Of a DNA stretch of 64,000 bases, positions 1 through 11,939 are shown in pieces; within the stretch, counting starts at the first letter, position 1, and each line of letters opens with the position of its first letter. The DNA is from Torymus aiolomorphi. Its lineage: Eukaryota > Arthropoda > Insecta > Hymenoptera > Torymidae. The position numbers and the translations under genes were made by a program. The stretch is from the NCBI GenBank assembly GCA_036365515.1, contig CM070877.1:91574522-91638521 (forward strand), read 5' to 3'. Under the pieces are notes generated by a model. That model had not been told where the DNA came from. It worked only from the letters and a program-made list of their open reading frames with translations, and did not search any database.

Positions 1-331
1 TTGCACCAATCACAATGGAGCATACAAAGCTGCGTGTGCACTTCACAACGTCAAGCTGATGAAAAATTTTTACTTCAAATACATATATATGGATTATGAA
101 TAAACTCTATTAATAAATGATGGAGAGGTAATGTACCTCACAGGTGATGGTTGGGGCTCTTATCATTAAAAAAAAAATTGACCGTTCGATGCTCCACGAA
201 TTCCCGCCGGAATGGTGAAAATTTTGTCCAGCTTCTTAAATTTCCCGCTCTTTCAAATTACCCGCCATTTTGTATTTCCCACTCTATCACTAAATTAGAT
301 TTCTACCTTATCAATCGTTGGTAGCTATAGC

Positions 332-1470
332 ATGGTGGAGAGAGCGCTTGCGTGCGGCGATGGAGGGTTGCGGTGTAGAGTGCTAGTATGTATACTATAT
401 GTAGTACATATAGTATATGCAGTATACATAGTATATGCAGTATACATAGTATCTGTAGTATACATAGTATATACAGCATACATAGTATATGTAGTTCACA
501 TAGTATATGCAGTATACATAGTATATGTAGGATACATAGTTTGTACAGCATATACAGTATACGTAGTTCACATAGTATATAATGCATTCATTGTATGTAA
601 AAGTTAATGTATTACAATTACCGATGGAGATAATCAGCTCTGTCAGTAAGGTAGAAATACCGTAGGGCTCGTATGTAATATAATGAGCTGAAACATGAAG
701 AAACTTGTCTAAATTTCGTACCTCCTCTTTTATATTTCGGATCGTGGTGCTCGACCAATCAGAGAGCTCCAAGCCATTTTTCCAAGAATTCTATTGGATG
801 TTTGAAATTGCGTCTGCCAATCAGAGAGCTCCGTGCAGGTCTCAACCTGTTGAAAACATTTTTCCAAGAATTCTATGCAGGTTTGAACTTGCGTCAGCCA
901 ATCAGAGAGCTCTGTGCATGTCTCAATCTGTCGAAACCGTTTTTCCAAGAATTCTATGCAGGTCATCCAATCAGCGAGCTCTATGGGGTTGGAGCTTTCG
1001 ATGGTGGGAGCAATGCACTCGCGCGCGGTGGTGGAGAGTGCTAGTATGTATAGTATATGTAGTACATATAGTTTATGCAGTTTACACAGTATATGTAGTA
1101 TACAAAGTATATACAGCATACATAGTATATGTAGTTCACATAGTATATAATGCATTCATTGTATGTAAAAGTTAATGTATTACGATTACCGATGGAGATA
1201 ATCAGCTCTGTCAGTAAGGTAGAAATACCGTAGGGTTCGTATGTAATACGTATGTAATAAGCTGAGACATGAAGAAACTTGTCTAAATTTCGTACCTCCC
1301 CTTTTATATTTCGGATCGTGGTGCTCGACCAATCAGAGAGGTCCATGCCATTTTTCCAAGAAATCTATTGGATGTTTGAAATTGCGTCAGCCAATCAGAG
1401 AGCTCCGTGCAAGTCTCAACCTATTCAAACCGTTTTTCCAAGAATTCTGTGAAGGTTTGAAGATGCGAAC
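332..1470. repeat. Duplicated ~570-650 bp composite repeat module
   Basis: Two modules follow one another. Each starts with a GTGCTAGTATGTATA-type lead-in (about 370 and 1040), continues with an 18-bp minisatellite, then a conserved block (about 600-720 and 1170-1300: ACCGATGGAGATAATCAGCTC and so on). Each then carries tandem ~70-80 bp units beginning CCAATCAGAGAGCTC and containing TTTTTCCAAGAATTCTAT. The short ORFs across it are translations of the minisatellite and have no coding character. Confidence 0.8.
401..585. repeat. 18-bp minisatellite (AGTATACATAGTATATGC-like)
   Basis: About ten imperfect tandem copies of an 18-bp unit. A shorter array of five to six copies lies at about 1053-1150 in the second module. 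The unit is partly self-complementary (GTATAC), so ORFs appear on both strands by chance. Confidence 0.85.
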
Positions 1471-1869
1471 CCCATTGAGCGGTTCTGGAATGCATGCTTC
1501 GTGTGTTTTCTATATATGGATTGGGAGTATATGCTTGTGTCCCTAACATCATATGAATAGAAACTGGAGCGCTTATGCTCCTCTTGTTGAACAGGAGAAA
1601 AAAGAGGAGAAAAAATGAAATAAATTAATTATTTAACAAAACCACCACCCATCCTCATACGATGTGTGGGTGTAGGTAGTGGTTTGCACAACTTGACTTA
1701 TAGCCGGCAGTGCGCCTACTCAGCAGTGGATAGCGCGACGACTCCGGCTCGTGGAGCGTGCAGTATAAATAGTGCATATCATGTATGTCATCTAACAAGT
1801 ATCAGAATCATTGATGAGTTTGGCGCTATCTCATATGGCTCTGTTTGTAGAGTTGGATAGTCTATCTGA

Positions 1870-2345
1870 TGTTGCATACTGCTCTGTCGGTAAGGTAGAG
1901 ATGGCTGATTCATCTGCAGGTGGCGCTACGAAGGGTATCGATGGAAACATAACCTCAAAATGTTTACAAGGTAGAGTTGGGTATTGCTTACTGCTCTGTC
2001 GGAAAGGTAGAGATGCGTGATCCATCTACAGATGACGCTACGAAAGGTATCGATGGAAACATAAGCTCAAAATGTTTACAAAGTAGAGTTGGGTATTGCA
2101 TACTGCTCTGTCGGAAAGGTAGAGATGCGTGATCCATCTACAGATGGCGCTACGAAGGATATCAATGGAAACATTACCTCAAAATGACAACATAACCTCA
2201 AACATAACCTCAAAATGTTTACAAAGCAGAGTTGGGTATTGCATACTGCTCTTTCGGAAAGGTTGACATGCGAGTTCCATCTACAGATGGCGCTACGAAG
2301 GGTATCAATGGAAACATAACCCCAAAATGACAAAATAACCTCAAA
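1870..2345. repeat. ~112-bp tandem repeat, four copies
   Basis: The phrase TACTGCTCTGTCGG recurs at about 1878, 1989, 2101 and 2244. Each is followed by GGTAGAGATG, a CATCTACAGATGGCGCTACGA-like stretch and ATGGAAACATAACCTCAAAATG. The last interval is longer (about 143 bp) because a CATAACCTCAAA segment is locally repeated. The related phrase TCAGTAAGGTAGA also occurs in the 332-1470 modules. Confidence 0.85.
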
Positions 2346-2429
2346 CGTACACCAATTTTCAGAAGTCATGCTATTGTAAAGGGAAAAATCGAACGGCGGA
2401 ATGGACAAAATTTTATGAGTTATGGTATG

Positions 2430-2570
2430 ACGTTATTAGAAAAAAAAGAAAAAAAATGAAAAAGAATGAAAAAAATGAAAAAATGAAAAAAAGGGAAAAA
2501 ATAAAAAAATAATAATTAATAATAATTAATAATAATTAATAATAATTAATCAATTAATTATTTATCAAAA
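2430..2570. repeat. A-rich low-complexity tract and AATAATT simple repeat
   Basis: A GAAAAAAATG-type purine tract runs into several TAATAATTAA units at about 2506-2560. No gene signal was seen. Confidence 0.8.
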
Positions 2571-2624
2571 TATCACCTGCCCTCACATGATGTGGCAAAA
2601 ACAGCCTATATAGTATTCTGCTCT

Positions 2625-2900
2625 GTTGGTAAGGTAGAGTTGGGTTATTGGCCTTCCTGCAATTACCATCCACCGACAAGGTAGCGCTCTACCTTACCGA
2701 CCGAGTTGGCCTCCCTGCAATTACCACCAACAGAAAATGTAGCGCTCTACCTTACTGACCGAGTTGGCCTCCCTGCAATTACCACCAACAGAAAATGTAG
2801 CGCTCTACCTTACCGACCGAGTTGGGTTATCGGTCTCCCTGCAATTACCATCCATCGGCAAGGTAGCGCTCTACCTTACCGACCGAGCGCCAGCTCCGAT
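2625..2900. repeat. 58-bp tandem repeat
   Basis: Units carrying GTTGGCCTCCCTGCAATTAC and GCGCTCTACCTTACCGACCG recur at about 2647, 2705, 2763 and 2825, with a 58-bp spacing where regular. The ACCGACCGAGTTG phrase also turns up at the edge of the repeat at about 19235, so the unit is dispersed as well. The segment from 2900 to 3660 is AT-rich and shows no recognisable gene. Confidence 0.85.
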
Positions 2901-3665
2901 AGTAAGTGACCCAGAACCCCCTAGCTCACCTACTGTCAACTCATTCTATTTTTGAATTTAAGAAATCAGAAAATAATGGGAGATAAAAAACATTTAATCA
3001 TTGTTGAAAAAATGAAACCAGTTTTTGTCCATTTCTAATGTAACAAGCCATTAACTATCTGTTAATTAGCTATAAAATACAATTAATTTCCACCAGGGCG
3101 GTCTCAGAAGATAATAATTTGAAAAACTTACTACAACTGCAGTTATATAACTCGTACTGGCACTCCATTTAATTAATTTAAATTGAATAGCTTGGCTTCA
3201 TTATCTGCAACAAGGATTATTTTTTAATTCTAGCAAGTTCAGGCGGGCTGCGCACGCTCTTCCTTTCCCTTGCTTATACCTATAGGTACAATTAACATCC
3301 ACAAATTTATCCAATATTATTTATTTAAACTTGCATTGTATTTATTTTAGTTTATTCCTACAATGCAAAAATTTGGAACTTAGAAATTTAACTGTAATCA
3401 CAATAGTATTCATAGTCCTTTATTGTTAACTACAGATAAAATTGTAATACTTTTTTCTTATACAAAACAAAATTTGAAGTCATTAATACTATCTATGACT
3501 TATATTTTTAGTTTAAATATTTCATAATTCCAAACTTTGTGGATTTTAATTGAAAGTTCATGAAGCAAATCTTGGCGCCTATTCTATATTGATCAAGCAA
3601 AATCAAGCCTTTAGGTGCTTCAACATGGCCGCTCATCACTTTTTAAAAGAAGGAGAACGTTATTT

Positions 3666-3705
3666 ATGTGTTTGAAGTTCTGAACGTTCATAGTGAACGA
3701 AAAAA
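3666..3705. repeat. Terminal motif shared with the satellite-bearing repeats
   Basis: The sequence GAAGTTCTGAACGTTCAT followed by GTGAACGAAA also occurs at about 46983-47013, and in inverted orientation at about 63690-63722. It can fold on itself (CGTTCA/TGAACG). Here it precedes a ~152-bp tandem array rather than the 174-bp satellite found at the other two sites. Confidence 0.6.
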
Positions 3706-3884
3706 CTAAAAGTTACGATTTGCATTAAAATAGGTTTAAAACCATAAAACAGGGTACAAATTACCCAAAAACAGCGCGAAAACCAATTTGGCACTTCGCA
3801 CCCCCCCCCCCCCAAATCTACCCCCAAAACCACCAAAAGACAAGTCATTTTATCCATAGCCCCTCACACGAGAACAAAAATTCG

Positions 3885-4390
3885 CAGAGTCGCAAATACT
3901 TTGTTAGGAAAAATTTTTCTATTGGTACCTGTAGAAACGGTCCTCCAAGTCTTAAAAAAAAATTATGCACGAAATCGCTTTTCCGGAAAAGCCCCTTCAG
4001 GCCGCTATACCGTGCCGTAAAGCCGAAAAAAAAATCCATGACTCGCAAATACTTCGTTAGGAAAAATTTTTCGACCGGTACTTGTAGAAAAGGTCCCCCG
4101 AGGCTTAAAAAAATTGGGAACGAAATCGCTTTTCCGGAAAAGCCCCTTCAGGACGATATACCGTACTGTAAAGACAAAAAGAAAATTCCCTTAGTCGCAA
4201 ATACTTCGTTAGGAAATATTTTTCGATTGCTTCTTGTAGAAAAGGTCCCCCGAGGCTTAAAAAAAATTGGGAACTCGCTTTTCCGGAAAAGCCCCTTTAA
4301 GCCGATATATGCTGCCATAAACTCGAACAAAAATTGCCAGAGTCGCAAATACTTCGTTAAATTTTTCGACTGGTTCTTGTCTGCAATCAG
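3885..4390. repeat. ~152-bp tandem repeat, about 3.3 copies
   Basis: CGCAAATACTTCGTTAGGAAA-like starts lie at about 3891, 4044, 4196 and 4344. Each unit continues with a TTTTTCGACTGGTACTTGTAG-like stretch, GGTCC(T/C)CC and GCTTTTCCGGAAAAGCCCCTT, the last containing the palindrome TTTTCCGGAAAA. ORFs on both strands are products of the repeat. Confidence 0.85.
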
Positions 4391-4689
4391 CAAAGAAATC
4401 TTTTTTTAAAGTAAATCCAAAAATATTTTTCAAACGAGCTTAGACATAGGGATCTCATATTAAAGCTGCAACTTTGAAGTAAATATTTCTATTTTGAATA
4501 ACGCATTGGAGCTGGGCTTTGAAGCATATTACTAAGGATACTAAATGAAGCTTTCTCAACGAGTTTCACAAAAATCACAAGAAATGTGACTTTTGAATAA
4601 CGCCCTATATATGTTAAGACTCTTCTATTAAATTATCATAAAACGTCCTCCTAGAGGAAGCTTTGTGATAGTAAATTTTTGAGTTGTTG

Positions 4690-5605
4690 TAAAAACATGT
4701 TATAATTGTGTTCCGAGGTGTTAGGAATCAAAATACATGGTTTTTGAAAAATGTCTCTGTGTGTGCATGCGTGTGCGTGTGTGTGTGTGTGTGTGCGTGT
4801 GTGTGTGTGTGTGTGTACGCCTGGATCTCAGCTTCTACTCGGTCGATTTTAACCGGACAGATCTCATTTTTTTTTGTTCTTTTTTGTATGATGGCCGGTG
4901 AAAAATGTTTTTTGATTGGGCGGATGCGTTTTTGTTTTATTTCGAATTTTCGATATTCTCAAAATTTATTTTTGCTTTTTTTAATGATAGGATTGTCATA
5001 TTTTAATCGGATAGGTAGCAGTCGAAAGAGAATTAAAATACCTATATTTTCTAAAAAAAACCTTTTTTCTAGCTATCCCGGTTATTTTGTTATTAACAAA
5101 AACGTGATTTTAAAAAAATCTTATTACTCCCAAACTAAACGGTCAATTTTTTGGAGAAAAATAATGATAATGCAGAATATAAATAGCTATAATCTGTAAA
5201 AATTTGAATCCATTCATTTAGTTAGTTTTTGAGAAAAAAATTGAAAAATGAAAAAAACGAGTTTTGTATGTCCAACGATTACGGGAGTAAAATTGACTTA
5301 ATCGCTTCAAAATTTCTTCTAGAGGTAGCTTTTTGATAGTTCTCGGTCCCTTTCTTTGGGCTACATGATTGGTCCATAAGTTTCAGAGATATTTGCGGTT
5401 AAAATTTTTTTAACCTATTTTTCAAATCGTAATTTCTCGAGAACGGCTCTATGTATCTGAATCGGATACGTAGCATTCGAAAGAGAATTAAAATACCTAT
5501 ATTTCCTAAAAAAAATTTATTTCTAGCTATCACGGTTCTCTTGTTATTAGCAAAAACGTAAAAGCTGAAAAAAAGAAGAAAATGGGTTTTGTATGTCCAA
5601 CTATT
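4690..5605 (+). repeat. Dispersed repeat with embedded GT microsatellite
   Basis: This segment is an inverted, diverged copy of the family at 45400-46440. Shared phrases are a TCGATTTTAACCGGACAGAT-like stretch next to the GT tract, GAAAGAGAATTAAAATACCTA, GTATGTCCAAC and TTTCTCGAGAACGG. The block around 5270-5590 partly repeats the block at 4990-5110. The (GT)n tract at about 4753-4816 belongs to the repeat rather than being an independent microsatellite. No coding potential was recognised. Confidence 0.7.
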
Positions 5606-5615
5606 GCGGGAGTTA

Positions 5616-8600
5616 AATTTGAAAAATAGAATTTGTGAAAAATTACACAAATCCATCAAAATCTACGAAAAATAATGAATAACTATGAAAGTCTATTAAA
5701 AATTATGAAAAGCTATGAAAGAAGTAGGAAAAACTATAAAAAACTAAGCAAGCGTCCCAATTACGACAGTATTTTATACGTTTTCCATAGATTTTCATAG
5801 ATTCACATAAATTCTCACAGACTCTCATACACTTTCATAGACTTTAATAGATTTTCATAATTTTTTATACATTTTCATATTTTTTTTATAGAACATATTC
5901 CTGCCAGGGTCAAGTTTAGAGTAACAATTGCAAGCTGTAATTCAGAGACAAATTCTTGGAGGGTACTGCCAGAAAAGGGAATGCAATTTTTATTTAAGTT
6001 ATTAAGAAAAGGTGGATATTTAAATATGTAATAAAGACTTATTAAAAAGTGAAATGACTTGGAAAGGCCAATTCGGCATTCATACTTATGATGTATTGAT
6101 AGGTGACGATACGTATGAGGATAGGGCTGTCTTCGGTATTTGTTAATCATTCCAATAAAAATAAATTTATAAATTATTACCTCAAGACAAAAAATGGCGG
6201 TAAAACACCTTCACTTGCCATAACATCAACAGTGAATATTAACTGTTCGTACTGGACGGGATTGTCATTGTTAGACGTCTTCATAACGTCCTCTACGTAA
6301 TTATACACTGCATGTGTTTACTACCGGCTGTACTTCTAAAGACTTTACCAGAATTTAGATTCAAATTTCCCTAAATTTGGATTTGACAAAAAGAAATTAT
6401 GTTTACGAAAACGTAAAAAATTTGCAATTAATCTCTAGCTAAAACGCCTGGCGACTGGTTGGTAACGATTGAACTCGTGAATTTCCCTGTAACGAATTAT
6501 TACGATTCAAATGTTATATGTTTTGTCGCCCTAATGCACTTATGAATACATCAGGTTTAGAGTAACAATTGCAAGCTGTGATTCAGCGACAAAATCCTGG
6601 AGGATACTGCGCGAAAAGAGTATGCTCTTTTTATTTAAGATATTGTTCTGTCACCCGAATGCATTTAGGAATACATCAGGTTTAGAGTAACAATTGCAAG
6701 CTGTCATTCAGAGATAAATTCTTGGAGGATGCTAACAAAAAGTGTATGCAATTTTTATTTAAGTTATAGAGAAGGTGCATATTTAAAGATGTAATAAAGA
6801 CTTATTAAATAGTGAAATGACTTGGAAAGGACAATTCGTCATTCATACTTATGATGTATTGATAGATGATGATACATTTGAGGACACGACTAACTTCGGT
6901 ATTTGTTAGTCATTCCAATATAAATAAATTTGATGGTAAAGTATTATATCAAGTGTATAAAAAATGGCGGTAAAATATCTTTATTTACCATAACATCAAC
7001 AGCGAATATTAACTGGTCGTACTGGAGGGGATTGTCATTGTTAGATGTCTTCATAACATCCTCTATGTTTATTATACACTACATGTGTTTACCACCGGCT
7101 GTAATTTTAAAGACATTACCAGAATTTATATTCAAATTTCCCTAAATATGGATTTGACAAAAAGAAATTATGTTTAGGAAAATGTTAAAAATTTGCAATT
7201 AATCGCTAAAGCCAAAGCGCCTGGCGACTGGCTGGTAACGATTGAAATCGTCAATGTCCCTGTAACGAATTATTACGATTCAAATGTTAAATGTTTTGTC
7301 GACATAAAGTACTTATGCCGATATCAGGTTCAGAGTAACAATTGCTAACTGTCACTCAGTGACAAAATCTTGGAGGATACTGCCAGAAAAAAGTATGCAA
7401 TTTTTATTTAAGTTATTGAGAAAAGCTGCATATTTAAAGATGAAAGAAAGACTTATTAAAAAGTGAAATGCCTTGGAAAGACCAATTCGTCATTCCTACT
7501 TTTGATGTATTGATAGGTAACGATACGATTGAGGATATGACTGGCTCCGGTATTAGTTAGACATTCCAATATAAATAAATTTGATAATAAAGTATTACAC
7601 ATACTAAAAATGGTAATAAAATATTACCAAAGTAAGTACATCAACAGCGAATACACAATGTTCGTACTGAATGGGAATATCATTCTTAGATGCCTTCATA
7701 AAGTCGTGTACGTAATTATACACTGCATGTATTTACTACCTGCTCTACTTTTAAAGACATTACCAGAATTTATATTCAAATTTCACTAAATATTGACTTG
7801 ACAGAAAGAAATTATGTTTAGGAAAAAGTAAAAAATTTGCAGTTAAACTCTAAAGCCAAAACGCCTGGCAAATGCTTGGTAACGATTGAAATCGTCAATG
7901 TTCTTGTAACGTATTTTTAGTATTCAAACGTTAAATGTTGTGCAATTGCAGGAAGTCATTCAGCTATAGAATCTTGGAGGATACTGCCAGAAAAGGGGAT
8001 GCAATTTTTAGCTAAGTTATAGAAAGAGGCGGCATATTTAAATATGTAATAAAGACTTATTAAAAGATGAAATGACTTGTAAAGACCAATTCGGCATTCA
8101 TACTTATGATGTATTGATAGGTGACGATACGTATGAGGATAGGGCTGTCTTCGGTATTTGTTAATCATTCCAATAAAAATAAATTTGATAATAAATTATT
8201 ACCTCAAGACAAAAAATGGCGGTAAAACACCTTTACTTGCCATAACATCTACAGTGAATATTAACTGTTCGTACTGGAGGGGATTGTCATTGTTAGACTT
8301 TTAAAGACTTTACCAGAATTTAGATTCAAATTTCCCTAAATTTGGATTTGACAAAAAGAAATTATGTTTACGAAACCGTAAAAAATTTGCAATTAATCTC
8401 TAAAGCTAAAACGCCTGGCGACTGGTTGGTAACGATTGAACTCGTGAATGTCCCTGTAACGAATTATTACGATTCAAATGTTAAATGTTTTGTGGCCATA
8501 AAGTACTTATGCAGACATCAGGTTTAGAGTAACATTTGCTAGCTGTAACTCAGCGACAAAATCTTGGAGGATACTGCCAGAAAAGAGTATGCTATTTTTA

Positions 8601-9555
8601 TTTAAGATATTGTTTTGTCACCCGAATGCATTGACGAATACATCAGATTTAGAGTCACAATTGCAAACTGTCATTCAGAGACTAATTCTTGGAGGGTACT
8701 GCCAGAAAAGGGCATGCAATTTTTATTTAAGTTATAGAGAAGGTGCATATTTAAAGATGTAATAGACTTATTAAAAAGTGAAATGACTTTGGAAAGGACA
8801 ATTCGGCACTCATACTTATGGTGTATTGATAGATGATGATACATTTGAGGATACGACTGACTTCGGTATTTGTTAGTCATTCCAATATAAATAAATTTGA
8901 TAATAAAGTATTATATCAAGTGTATAAAAAATGGTGATACAATATTTTTATTTGCCATAACATCAACAGCGAATACGAAATATTGACTTGACAAAAAGAA
9001 ATTATGTTTAGGAAAAAGTAAGAAATTTGCAATTAATCTCTAAAGCCAAAGGGCCTGGCAAATGCTTCGTAACAGTTGAAATCGTCAATGTCCTTGTAAC
9101 GAATTATTAGTTTTCAAACATTAAATGTTTTGTCGCCATAATGCAGACATCAGGTTCAGATTAACAATTGCAAGCTGTCATTCAGCGACAAAATCGTGGA
9201 GGATACTGCCCGAAATGTGTATGCTGTTTTTATTTAAGTTATTGTTTTGTCGCCCTTATGCATTTACGAATACATTCCCTGGCAGAACTATGTTCTATAA
9301 AAAAACTGTGAAAATCTATAAAAAATCATGAAAATCTATGGAAGTCTATGAAAGTCTATGAGAATCTATGAGAATCTATGAATGTCTATGAAAAACGTAT
9401 AAAATACTGTCGAAATTGGGACGCTTGCATAGCTTTTTCATAGTTTTTCCTACTTTTGTCATTGCTTTTCATTATTTTTAATAGACTTTCATAGTTATTC
9501 ATTATTTTTCGTAGATTTTTATGGATTTCCGTAATTTTTTTACAAATTCTATATT
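5616..9555. mobile_element. Unclassified ~3.9 kb element with long inverted ends and internal tandem units (copy 1)
   Basis: The ends are inverted copies. The left end (about 5616-5880) contains ATAATGAATAACTATGAAAG and many short ATAGA(T/C)TTTCATAG-like steps; its reverse complement lies at about 9293-9552. The interior consists of repeated 500-770 bp units starting GGTTTAGAGTAACAATTGC (about 5912, 6552, 6679, 7328, 8521, 8649, 9151). Each unit contains CTTGGAGGATACTGCCAGAAA and, where complete, GCCTGGCGACTGGTTGGTAA. No transposase is encoded; 60-90 residue ORFs are repeated in each unit and look fortuitous. Foldback-like or non-autonomous; superfamily unknown. Confidence 0.7.
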
Positions 9556-9710
9556 TCTATAAAATAAAAAAAATTTGTTAAAACCACATTTTTAACAGTT
9601 CTCTCTGGGATCACAGAGAGTGTAGATGTGTTTACTTGTATTCCTTGTACTACATCAACAATCGATCATATAGCTATCGCTAACATTTATAGTAGTGGGC
9701 TTAAGCCCGG

Positions 9711-10495
9711 AGAATTCTGTGGCTTCCAGGAATAACGACCTAACCCACTTGGAGGTCAAAATTGAGTTAGCACCGGAATTTATACCTGCTAACTACCCTC
9801 TTTCATATAGACTTGGTCCAGAAATCTGAAACGCGTTCAACGAGCAAATATCAGCCTAGTGCATAACCACTTAATTGCACCTGTGCCCGGAAAAACCACT
9901 TAACTGAATATTTATATTTAATTAAAAGCACCGTTTTGAAGTTAATACTACGCAATAAACAGATTATGTCTTACCTATTTTTATAGCAACAAAGATCAAA
10001 GGTAATAGATAATAGAAGGTAACACAACAGCTTTGATTGCCGGGCGATGGGGCGAGTGTGCATAAACAGTAACCGAGTAACGTTCGGTATTTGGTTTACC
10101 GAATTCCGTTGGCTTCACGCATATTCCGTTGGGAGGCACATGCGTGCGAATGAATATTTAAAAAAGAATTCGTATTCTATGTTTTAAGTGTAGAAATAAC
10201 GGTATTATTTATCTTATTTGAACAATTTCCCTAAACCACTTAACTGCACAGTTACCGGAATAACAACTTAACTGCATTGTTTTGTTTGTTTACACAAAGA
10301 ATAAAAGTGTATTCTAGCAGCTGATAGTGGAGTTCGAAAGGTATTCGATACCTTTGTAAATGTTTACATTGTTATGACTCATCTCGCGCATTTCGATCTT
10401 ACACATGAAGTGTCATGACAGAAATTTTAAAACGTCGATTTCTCGAAAACACGTACAAGTGGGTTAGGTCGTTATTCCGGGAAGCCACAGAATTC
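9711..10495. mobile_element. MITE-like element with ~41-bp inverted repeats
   Basis: 9711-9751 and 10455-10495 are inverted copies with about two mismatches (AATAACGACCTAACCCACTT). The internal phrases CCGGAAAAACCACTTAACTG (about 9888) and CCGGAATAACAACTTAACTG (about 10255) resemble the ends, as subterminal binding repeats would. No ORF of note. It lies directly upstream of the LINE ORF1 start, so it could instead be LINE 5' sequence. No clear target duplication was seen. Confidence 0.55.
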
Positions 10496-10538
10496 CACTC
10501 GCTCTATCGCGAGTGCAAAATCATTTTTCTGATTTAAA

Positions 10539-11350
10539 ATGTCCTCACAGAGTGCAGGCCTTCTGGCCAATAGTGCAAGTGCAAACACAACAAGTTCTAC
10601 ACAGGACAGTTGAATAGATGTCAGTTACTCAGCAATCATTCAGAAGGGCAAATTCCCCAAACAAGATCAAGGCCTACTACTAGACTGCGTAGACGACTTG
10701 AATCTTACTGATTATACCGTCGCCATTGGAGATATCGTGCAGCTCTGCAACATCCTTGCGGCATCAAGAATCCCAAACAAACGTATTCGCATCTTCATTG
10801 CATTGAAAGAATTAGTAAAAGAAATTACAGATAAGTACGAATATATCACCATTGAATCAAGAAAAGTAAACATAAGGCCTCTGATTTCAAAACAACAACG
10901 CGTTATTATATCTAATGTATCCCCCACTATTACACACTATATACTAGAAAAACTCATTGATAGTTAAATCTCAAGCGCAGTTCACCAGTTTCCTTCTTAA
11001 AAGCTACCATAAATAAAACAGAATAAAACAGGTTACAGTCACGTCCTTAGCGACCGAAGACAATTATATATCAGTTCAAATGATATCCAGAAACTTCCAC
11101 AATTGATAAAAGTGAATTACGATGACACCATCTACTATGTTTATCCAAGTACTGACATTTTAAAATGTTATATTTGTAAACACGAAGGCCACATTGCAAA
11201 ACAATGCCCAGGTGCCAGAGTCTCGGCTCCAATTCCCCGCCTTAACAAAACCCTCTTCAAATACAGTAGTTTCTCAAAAAAAATCACACCAATCACGTCA
11301 ATCATCAATTCCCCACCGCCAACCAACCAATCCCCCAAACAAATCTCCTA
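10539..11350 (+). pseudogene. LINE ORF1 (gag-like, CCHC zinc knuckle), broken
   Basis: The frame opens at ATG 10539 and is interrupted by TGA at 10611, then continues in the same frame through a region with KRIRIFIALKELV, QQRVIISNV and HYILEKLI, ending at 10965. This is the conserved N-terminal part of ORF1 proteins in insect LINEs of the Jockey group. A later segment reads YSHVLS then RRQLYISSNDIQKLPQL. From 11103 another frame carries the nucleic-acid-binding knuckle CYICKHEGHIAKQC (C-x2-C-x4-H-x4-C). The protein would bind element RNA in a cytoplasmic particle. At least one stop and one or more frameshifts disable it. Confidence 0.8.
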
Positions 11351-11939
11351 AAATTTTGAAAATTCTCCCCTAATCAACTCTTCAAATTATAATAACATGC
11401 TGATAGAATCCGACGAAATTTCTTATCCTCAATCAACATTGATCAAAGATACTATAGATAATGAACGCTTTAAACGCCCCCACTCCATATCATCCGAGAA
11501 CAGCTCCGCCCGTCCCCTAAACAATACTCTCTCTGATTCTGAATCAAGCTTAGACTCCATTAATAGCTAAAGCGACTCAGTTACAAACGACAGGTCACTC
11601 CAAGATAAACCATCAAAGAAAAAGCTAAGACAACACCTATCCAAATCAACCTCGATGATTGGTTAGAACCAGTGAAAAATCAAATAGATGATCCCGGTCA
11701 AATCTTTCCACTAGACTATCTCAGTTTCAAGAGCTTTTTAGATAAATCTCTATCCAGCCCCCTGGTATTAAAAGTTGCATCTGAATATGTAGATGACCCT
11801 GCAATAATCACTAAAACGATGCGTGAACTCTATCCAAATTTAACTTCAAAAAAGGTCAAATCCAGATTCACTTGAATTATAAATAAAATAGAATATTTAG
11901 CCTTCCCTGAACCGAAAAATTAATACAATCCCACCTCAA

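Noticed and set aside
303..1175. Overlapping 90-156 residue ORFs rich in I, Y, V, C
   Set aside because: They are translations of the 18-bp minisatellite in several frames on both strands.
330..4400. CRISPR-like or prokaryotic arrays
   Set aside because: The repeats are contiguous tandem units without unique spacers, and the setting is eukaryotic.
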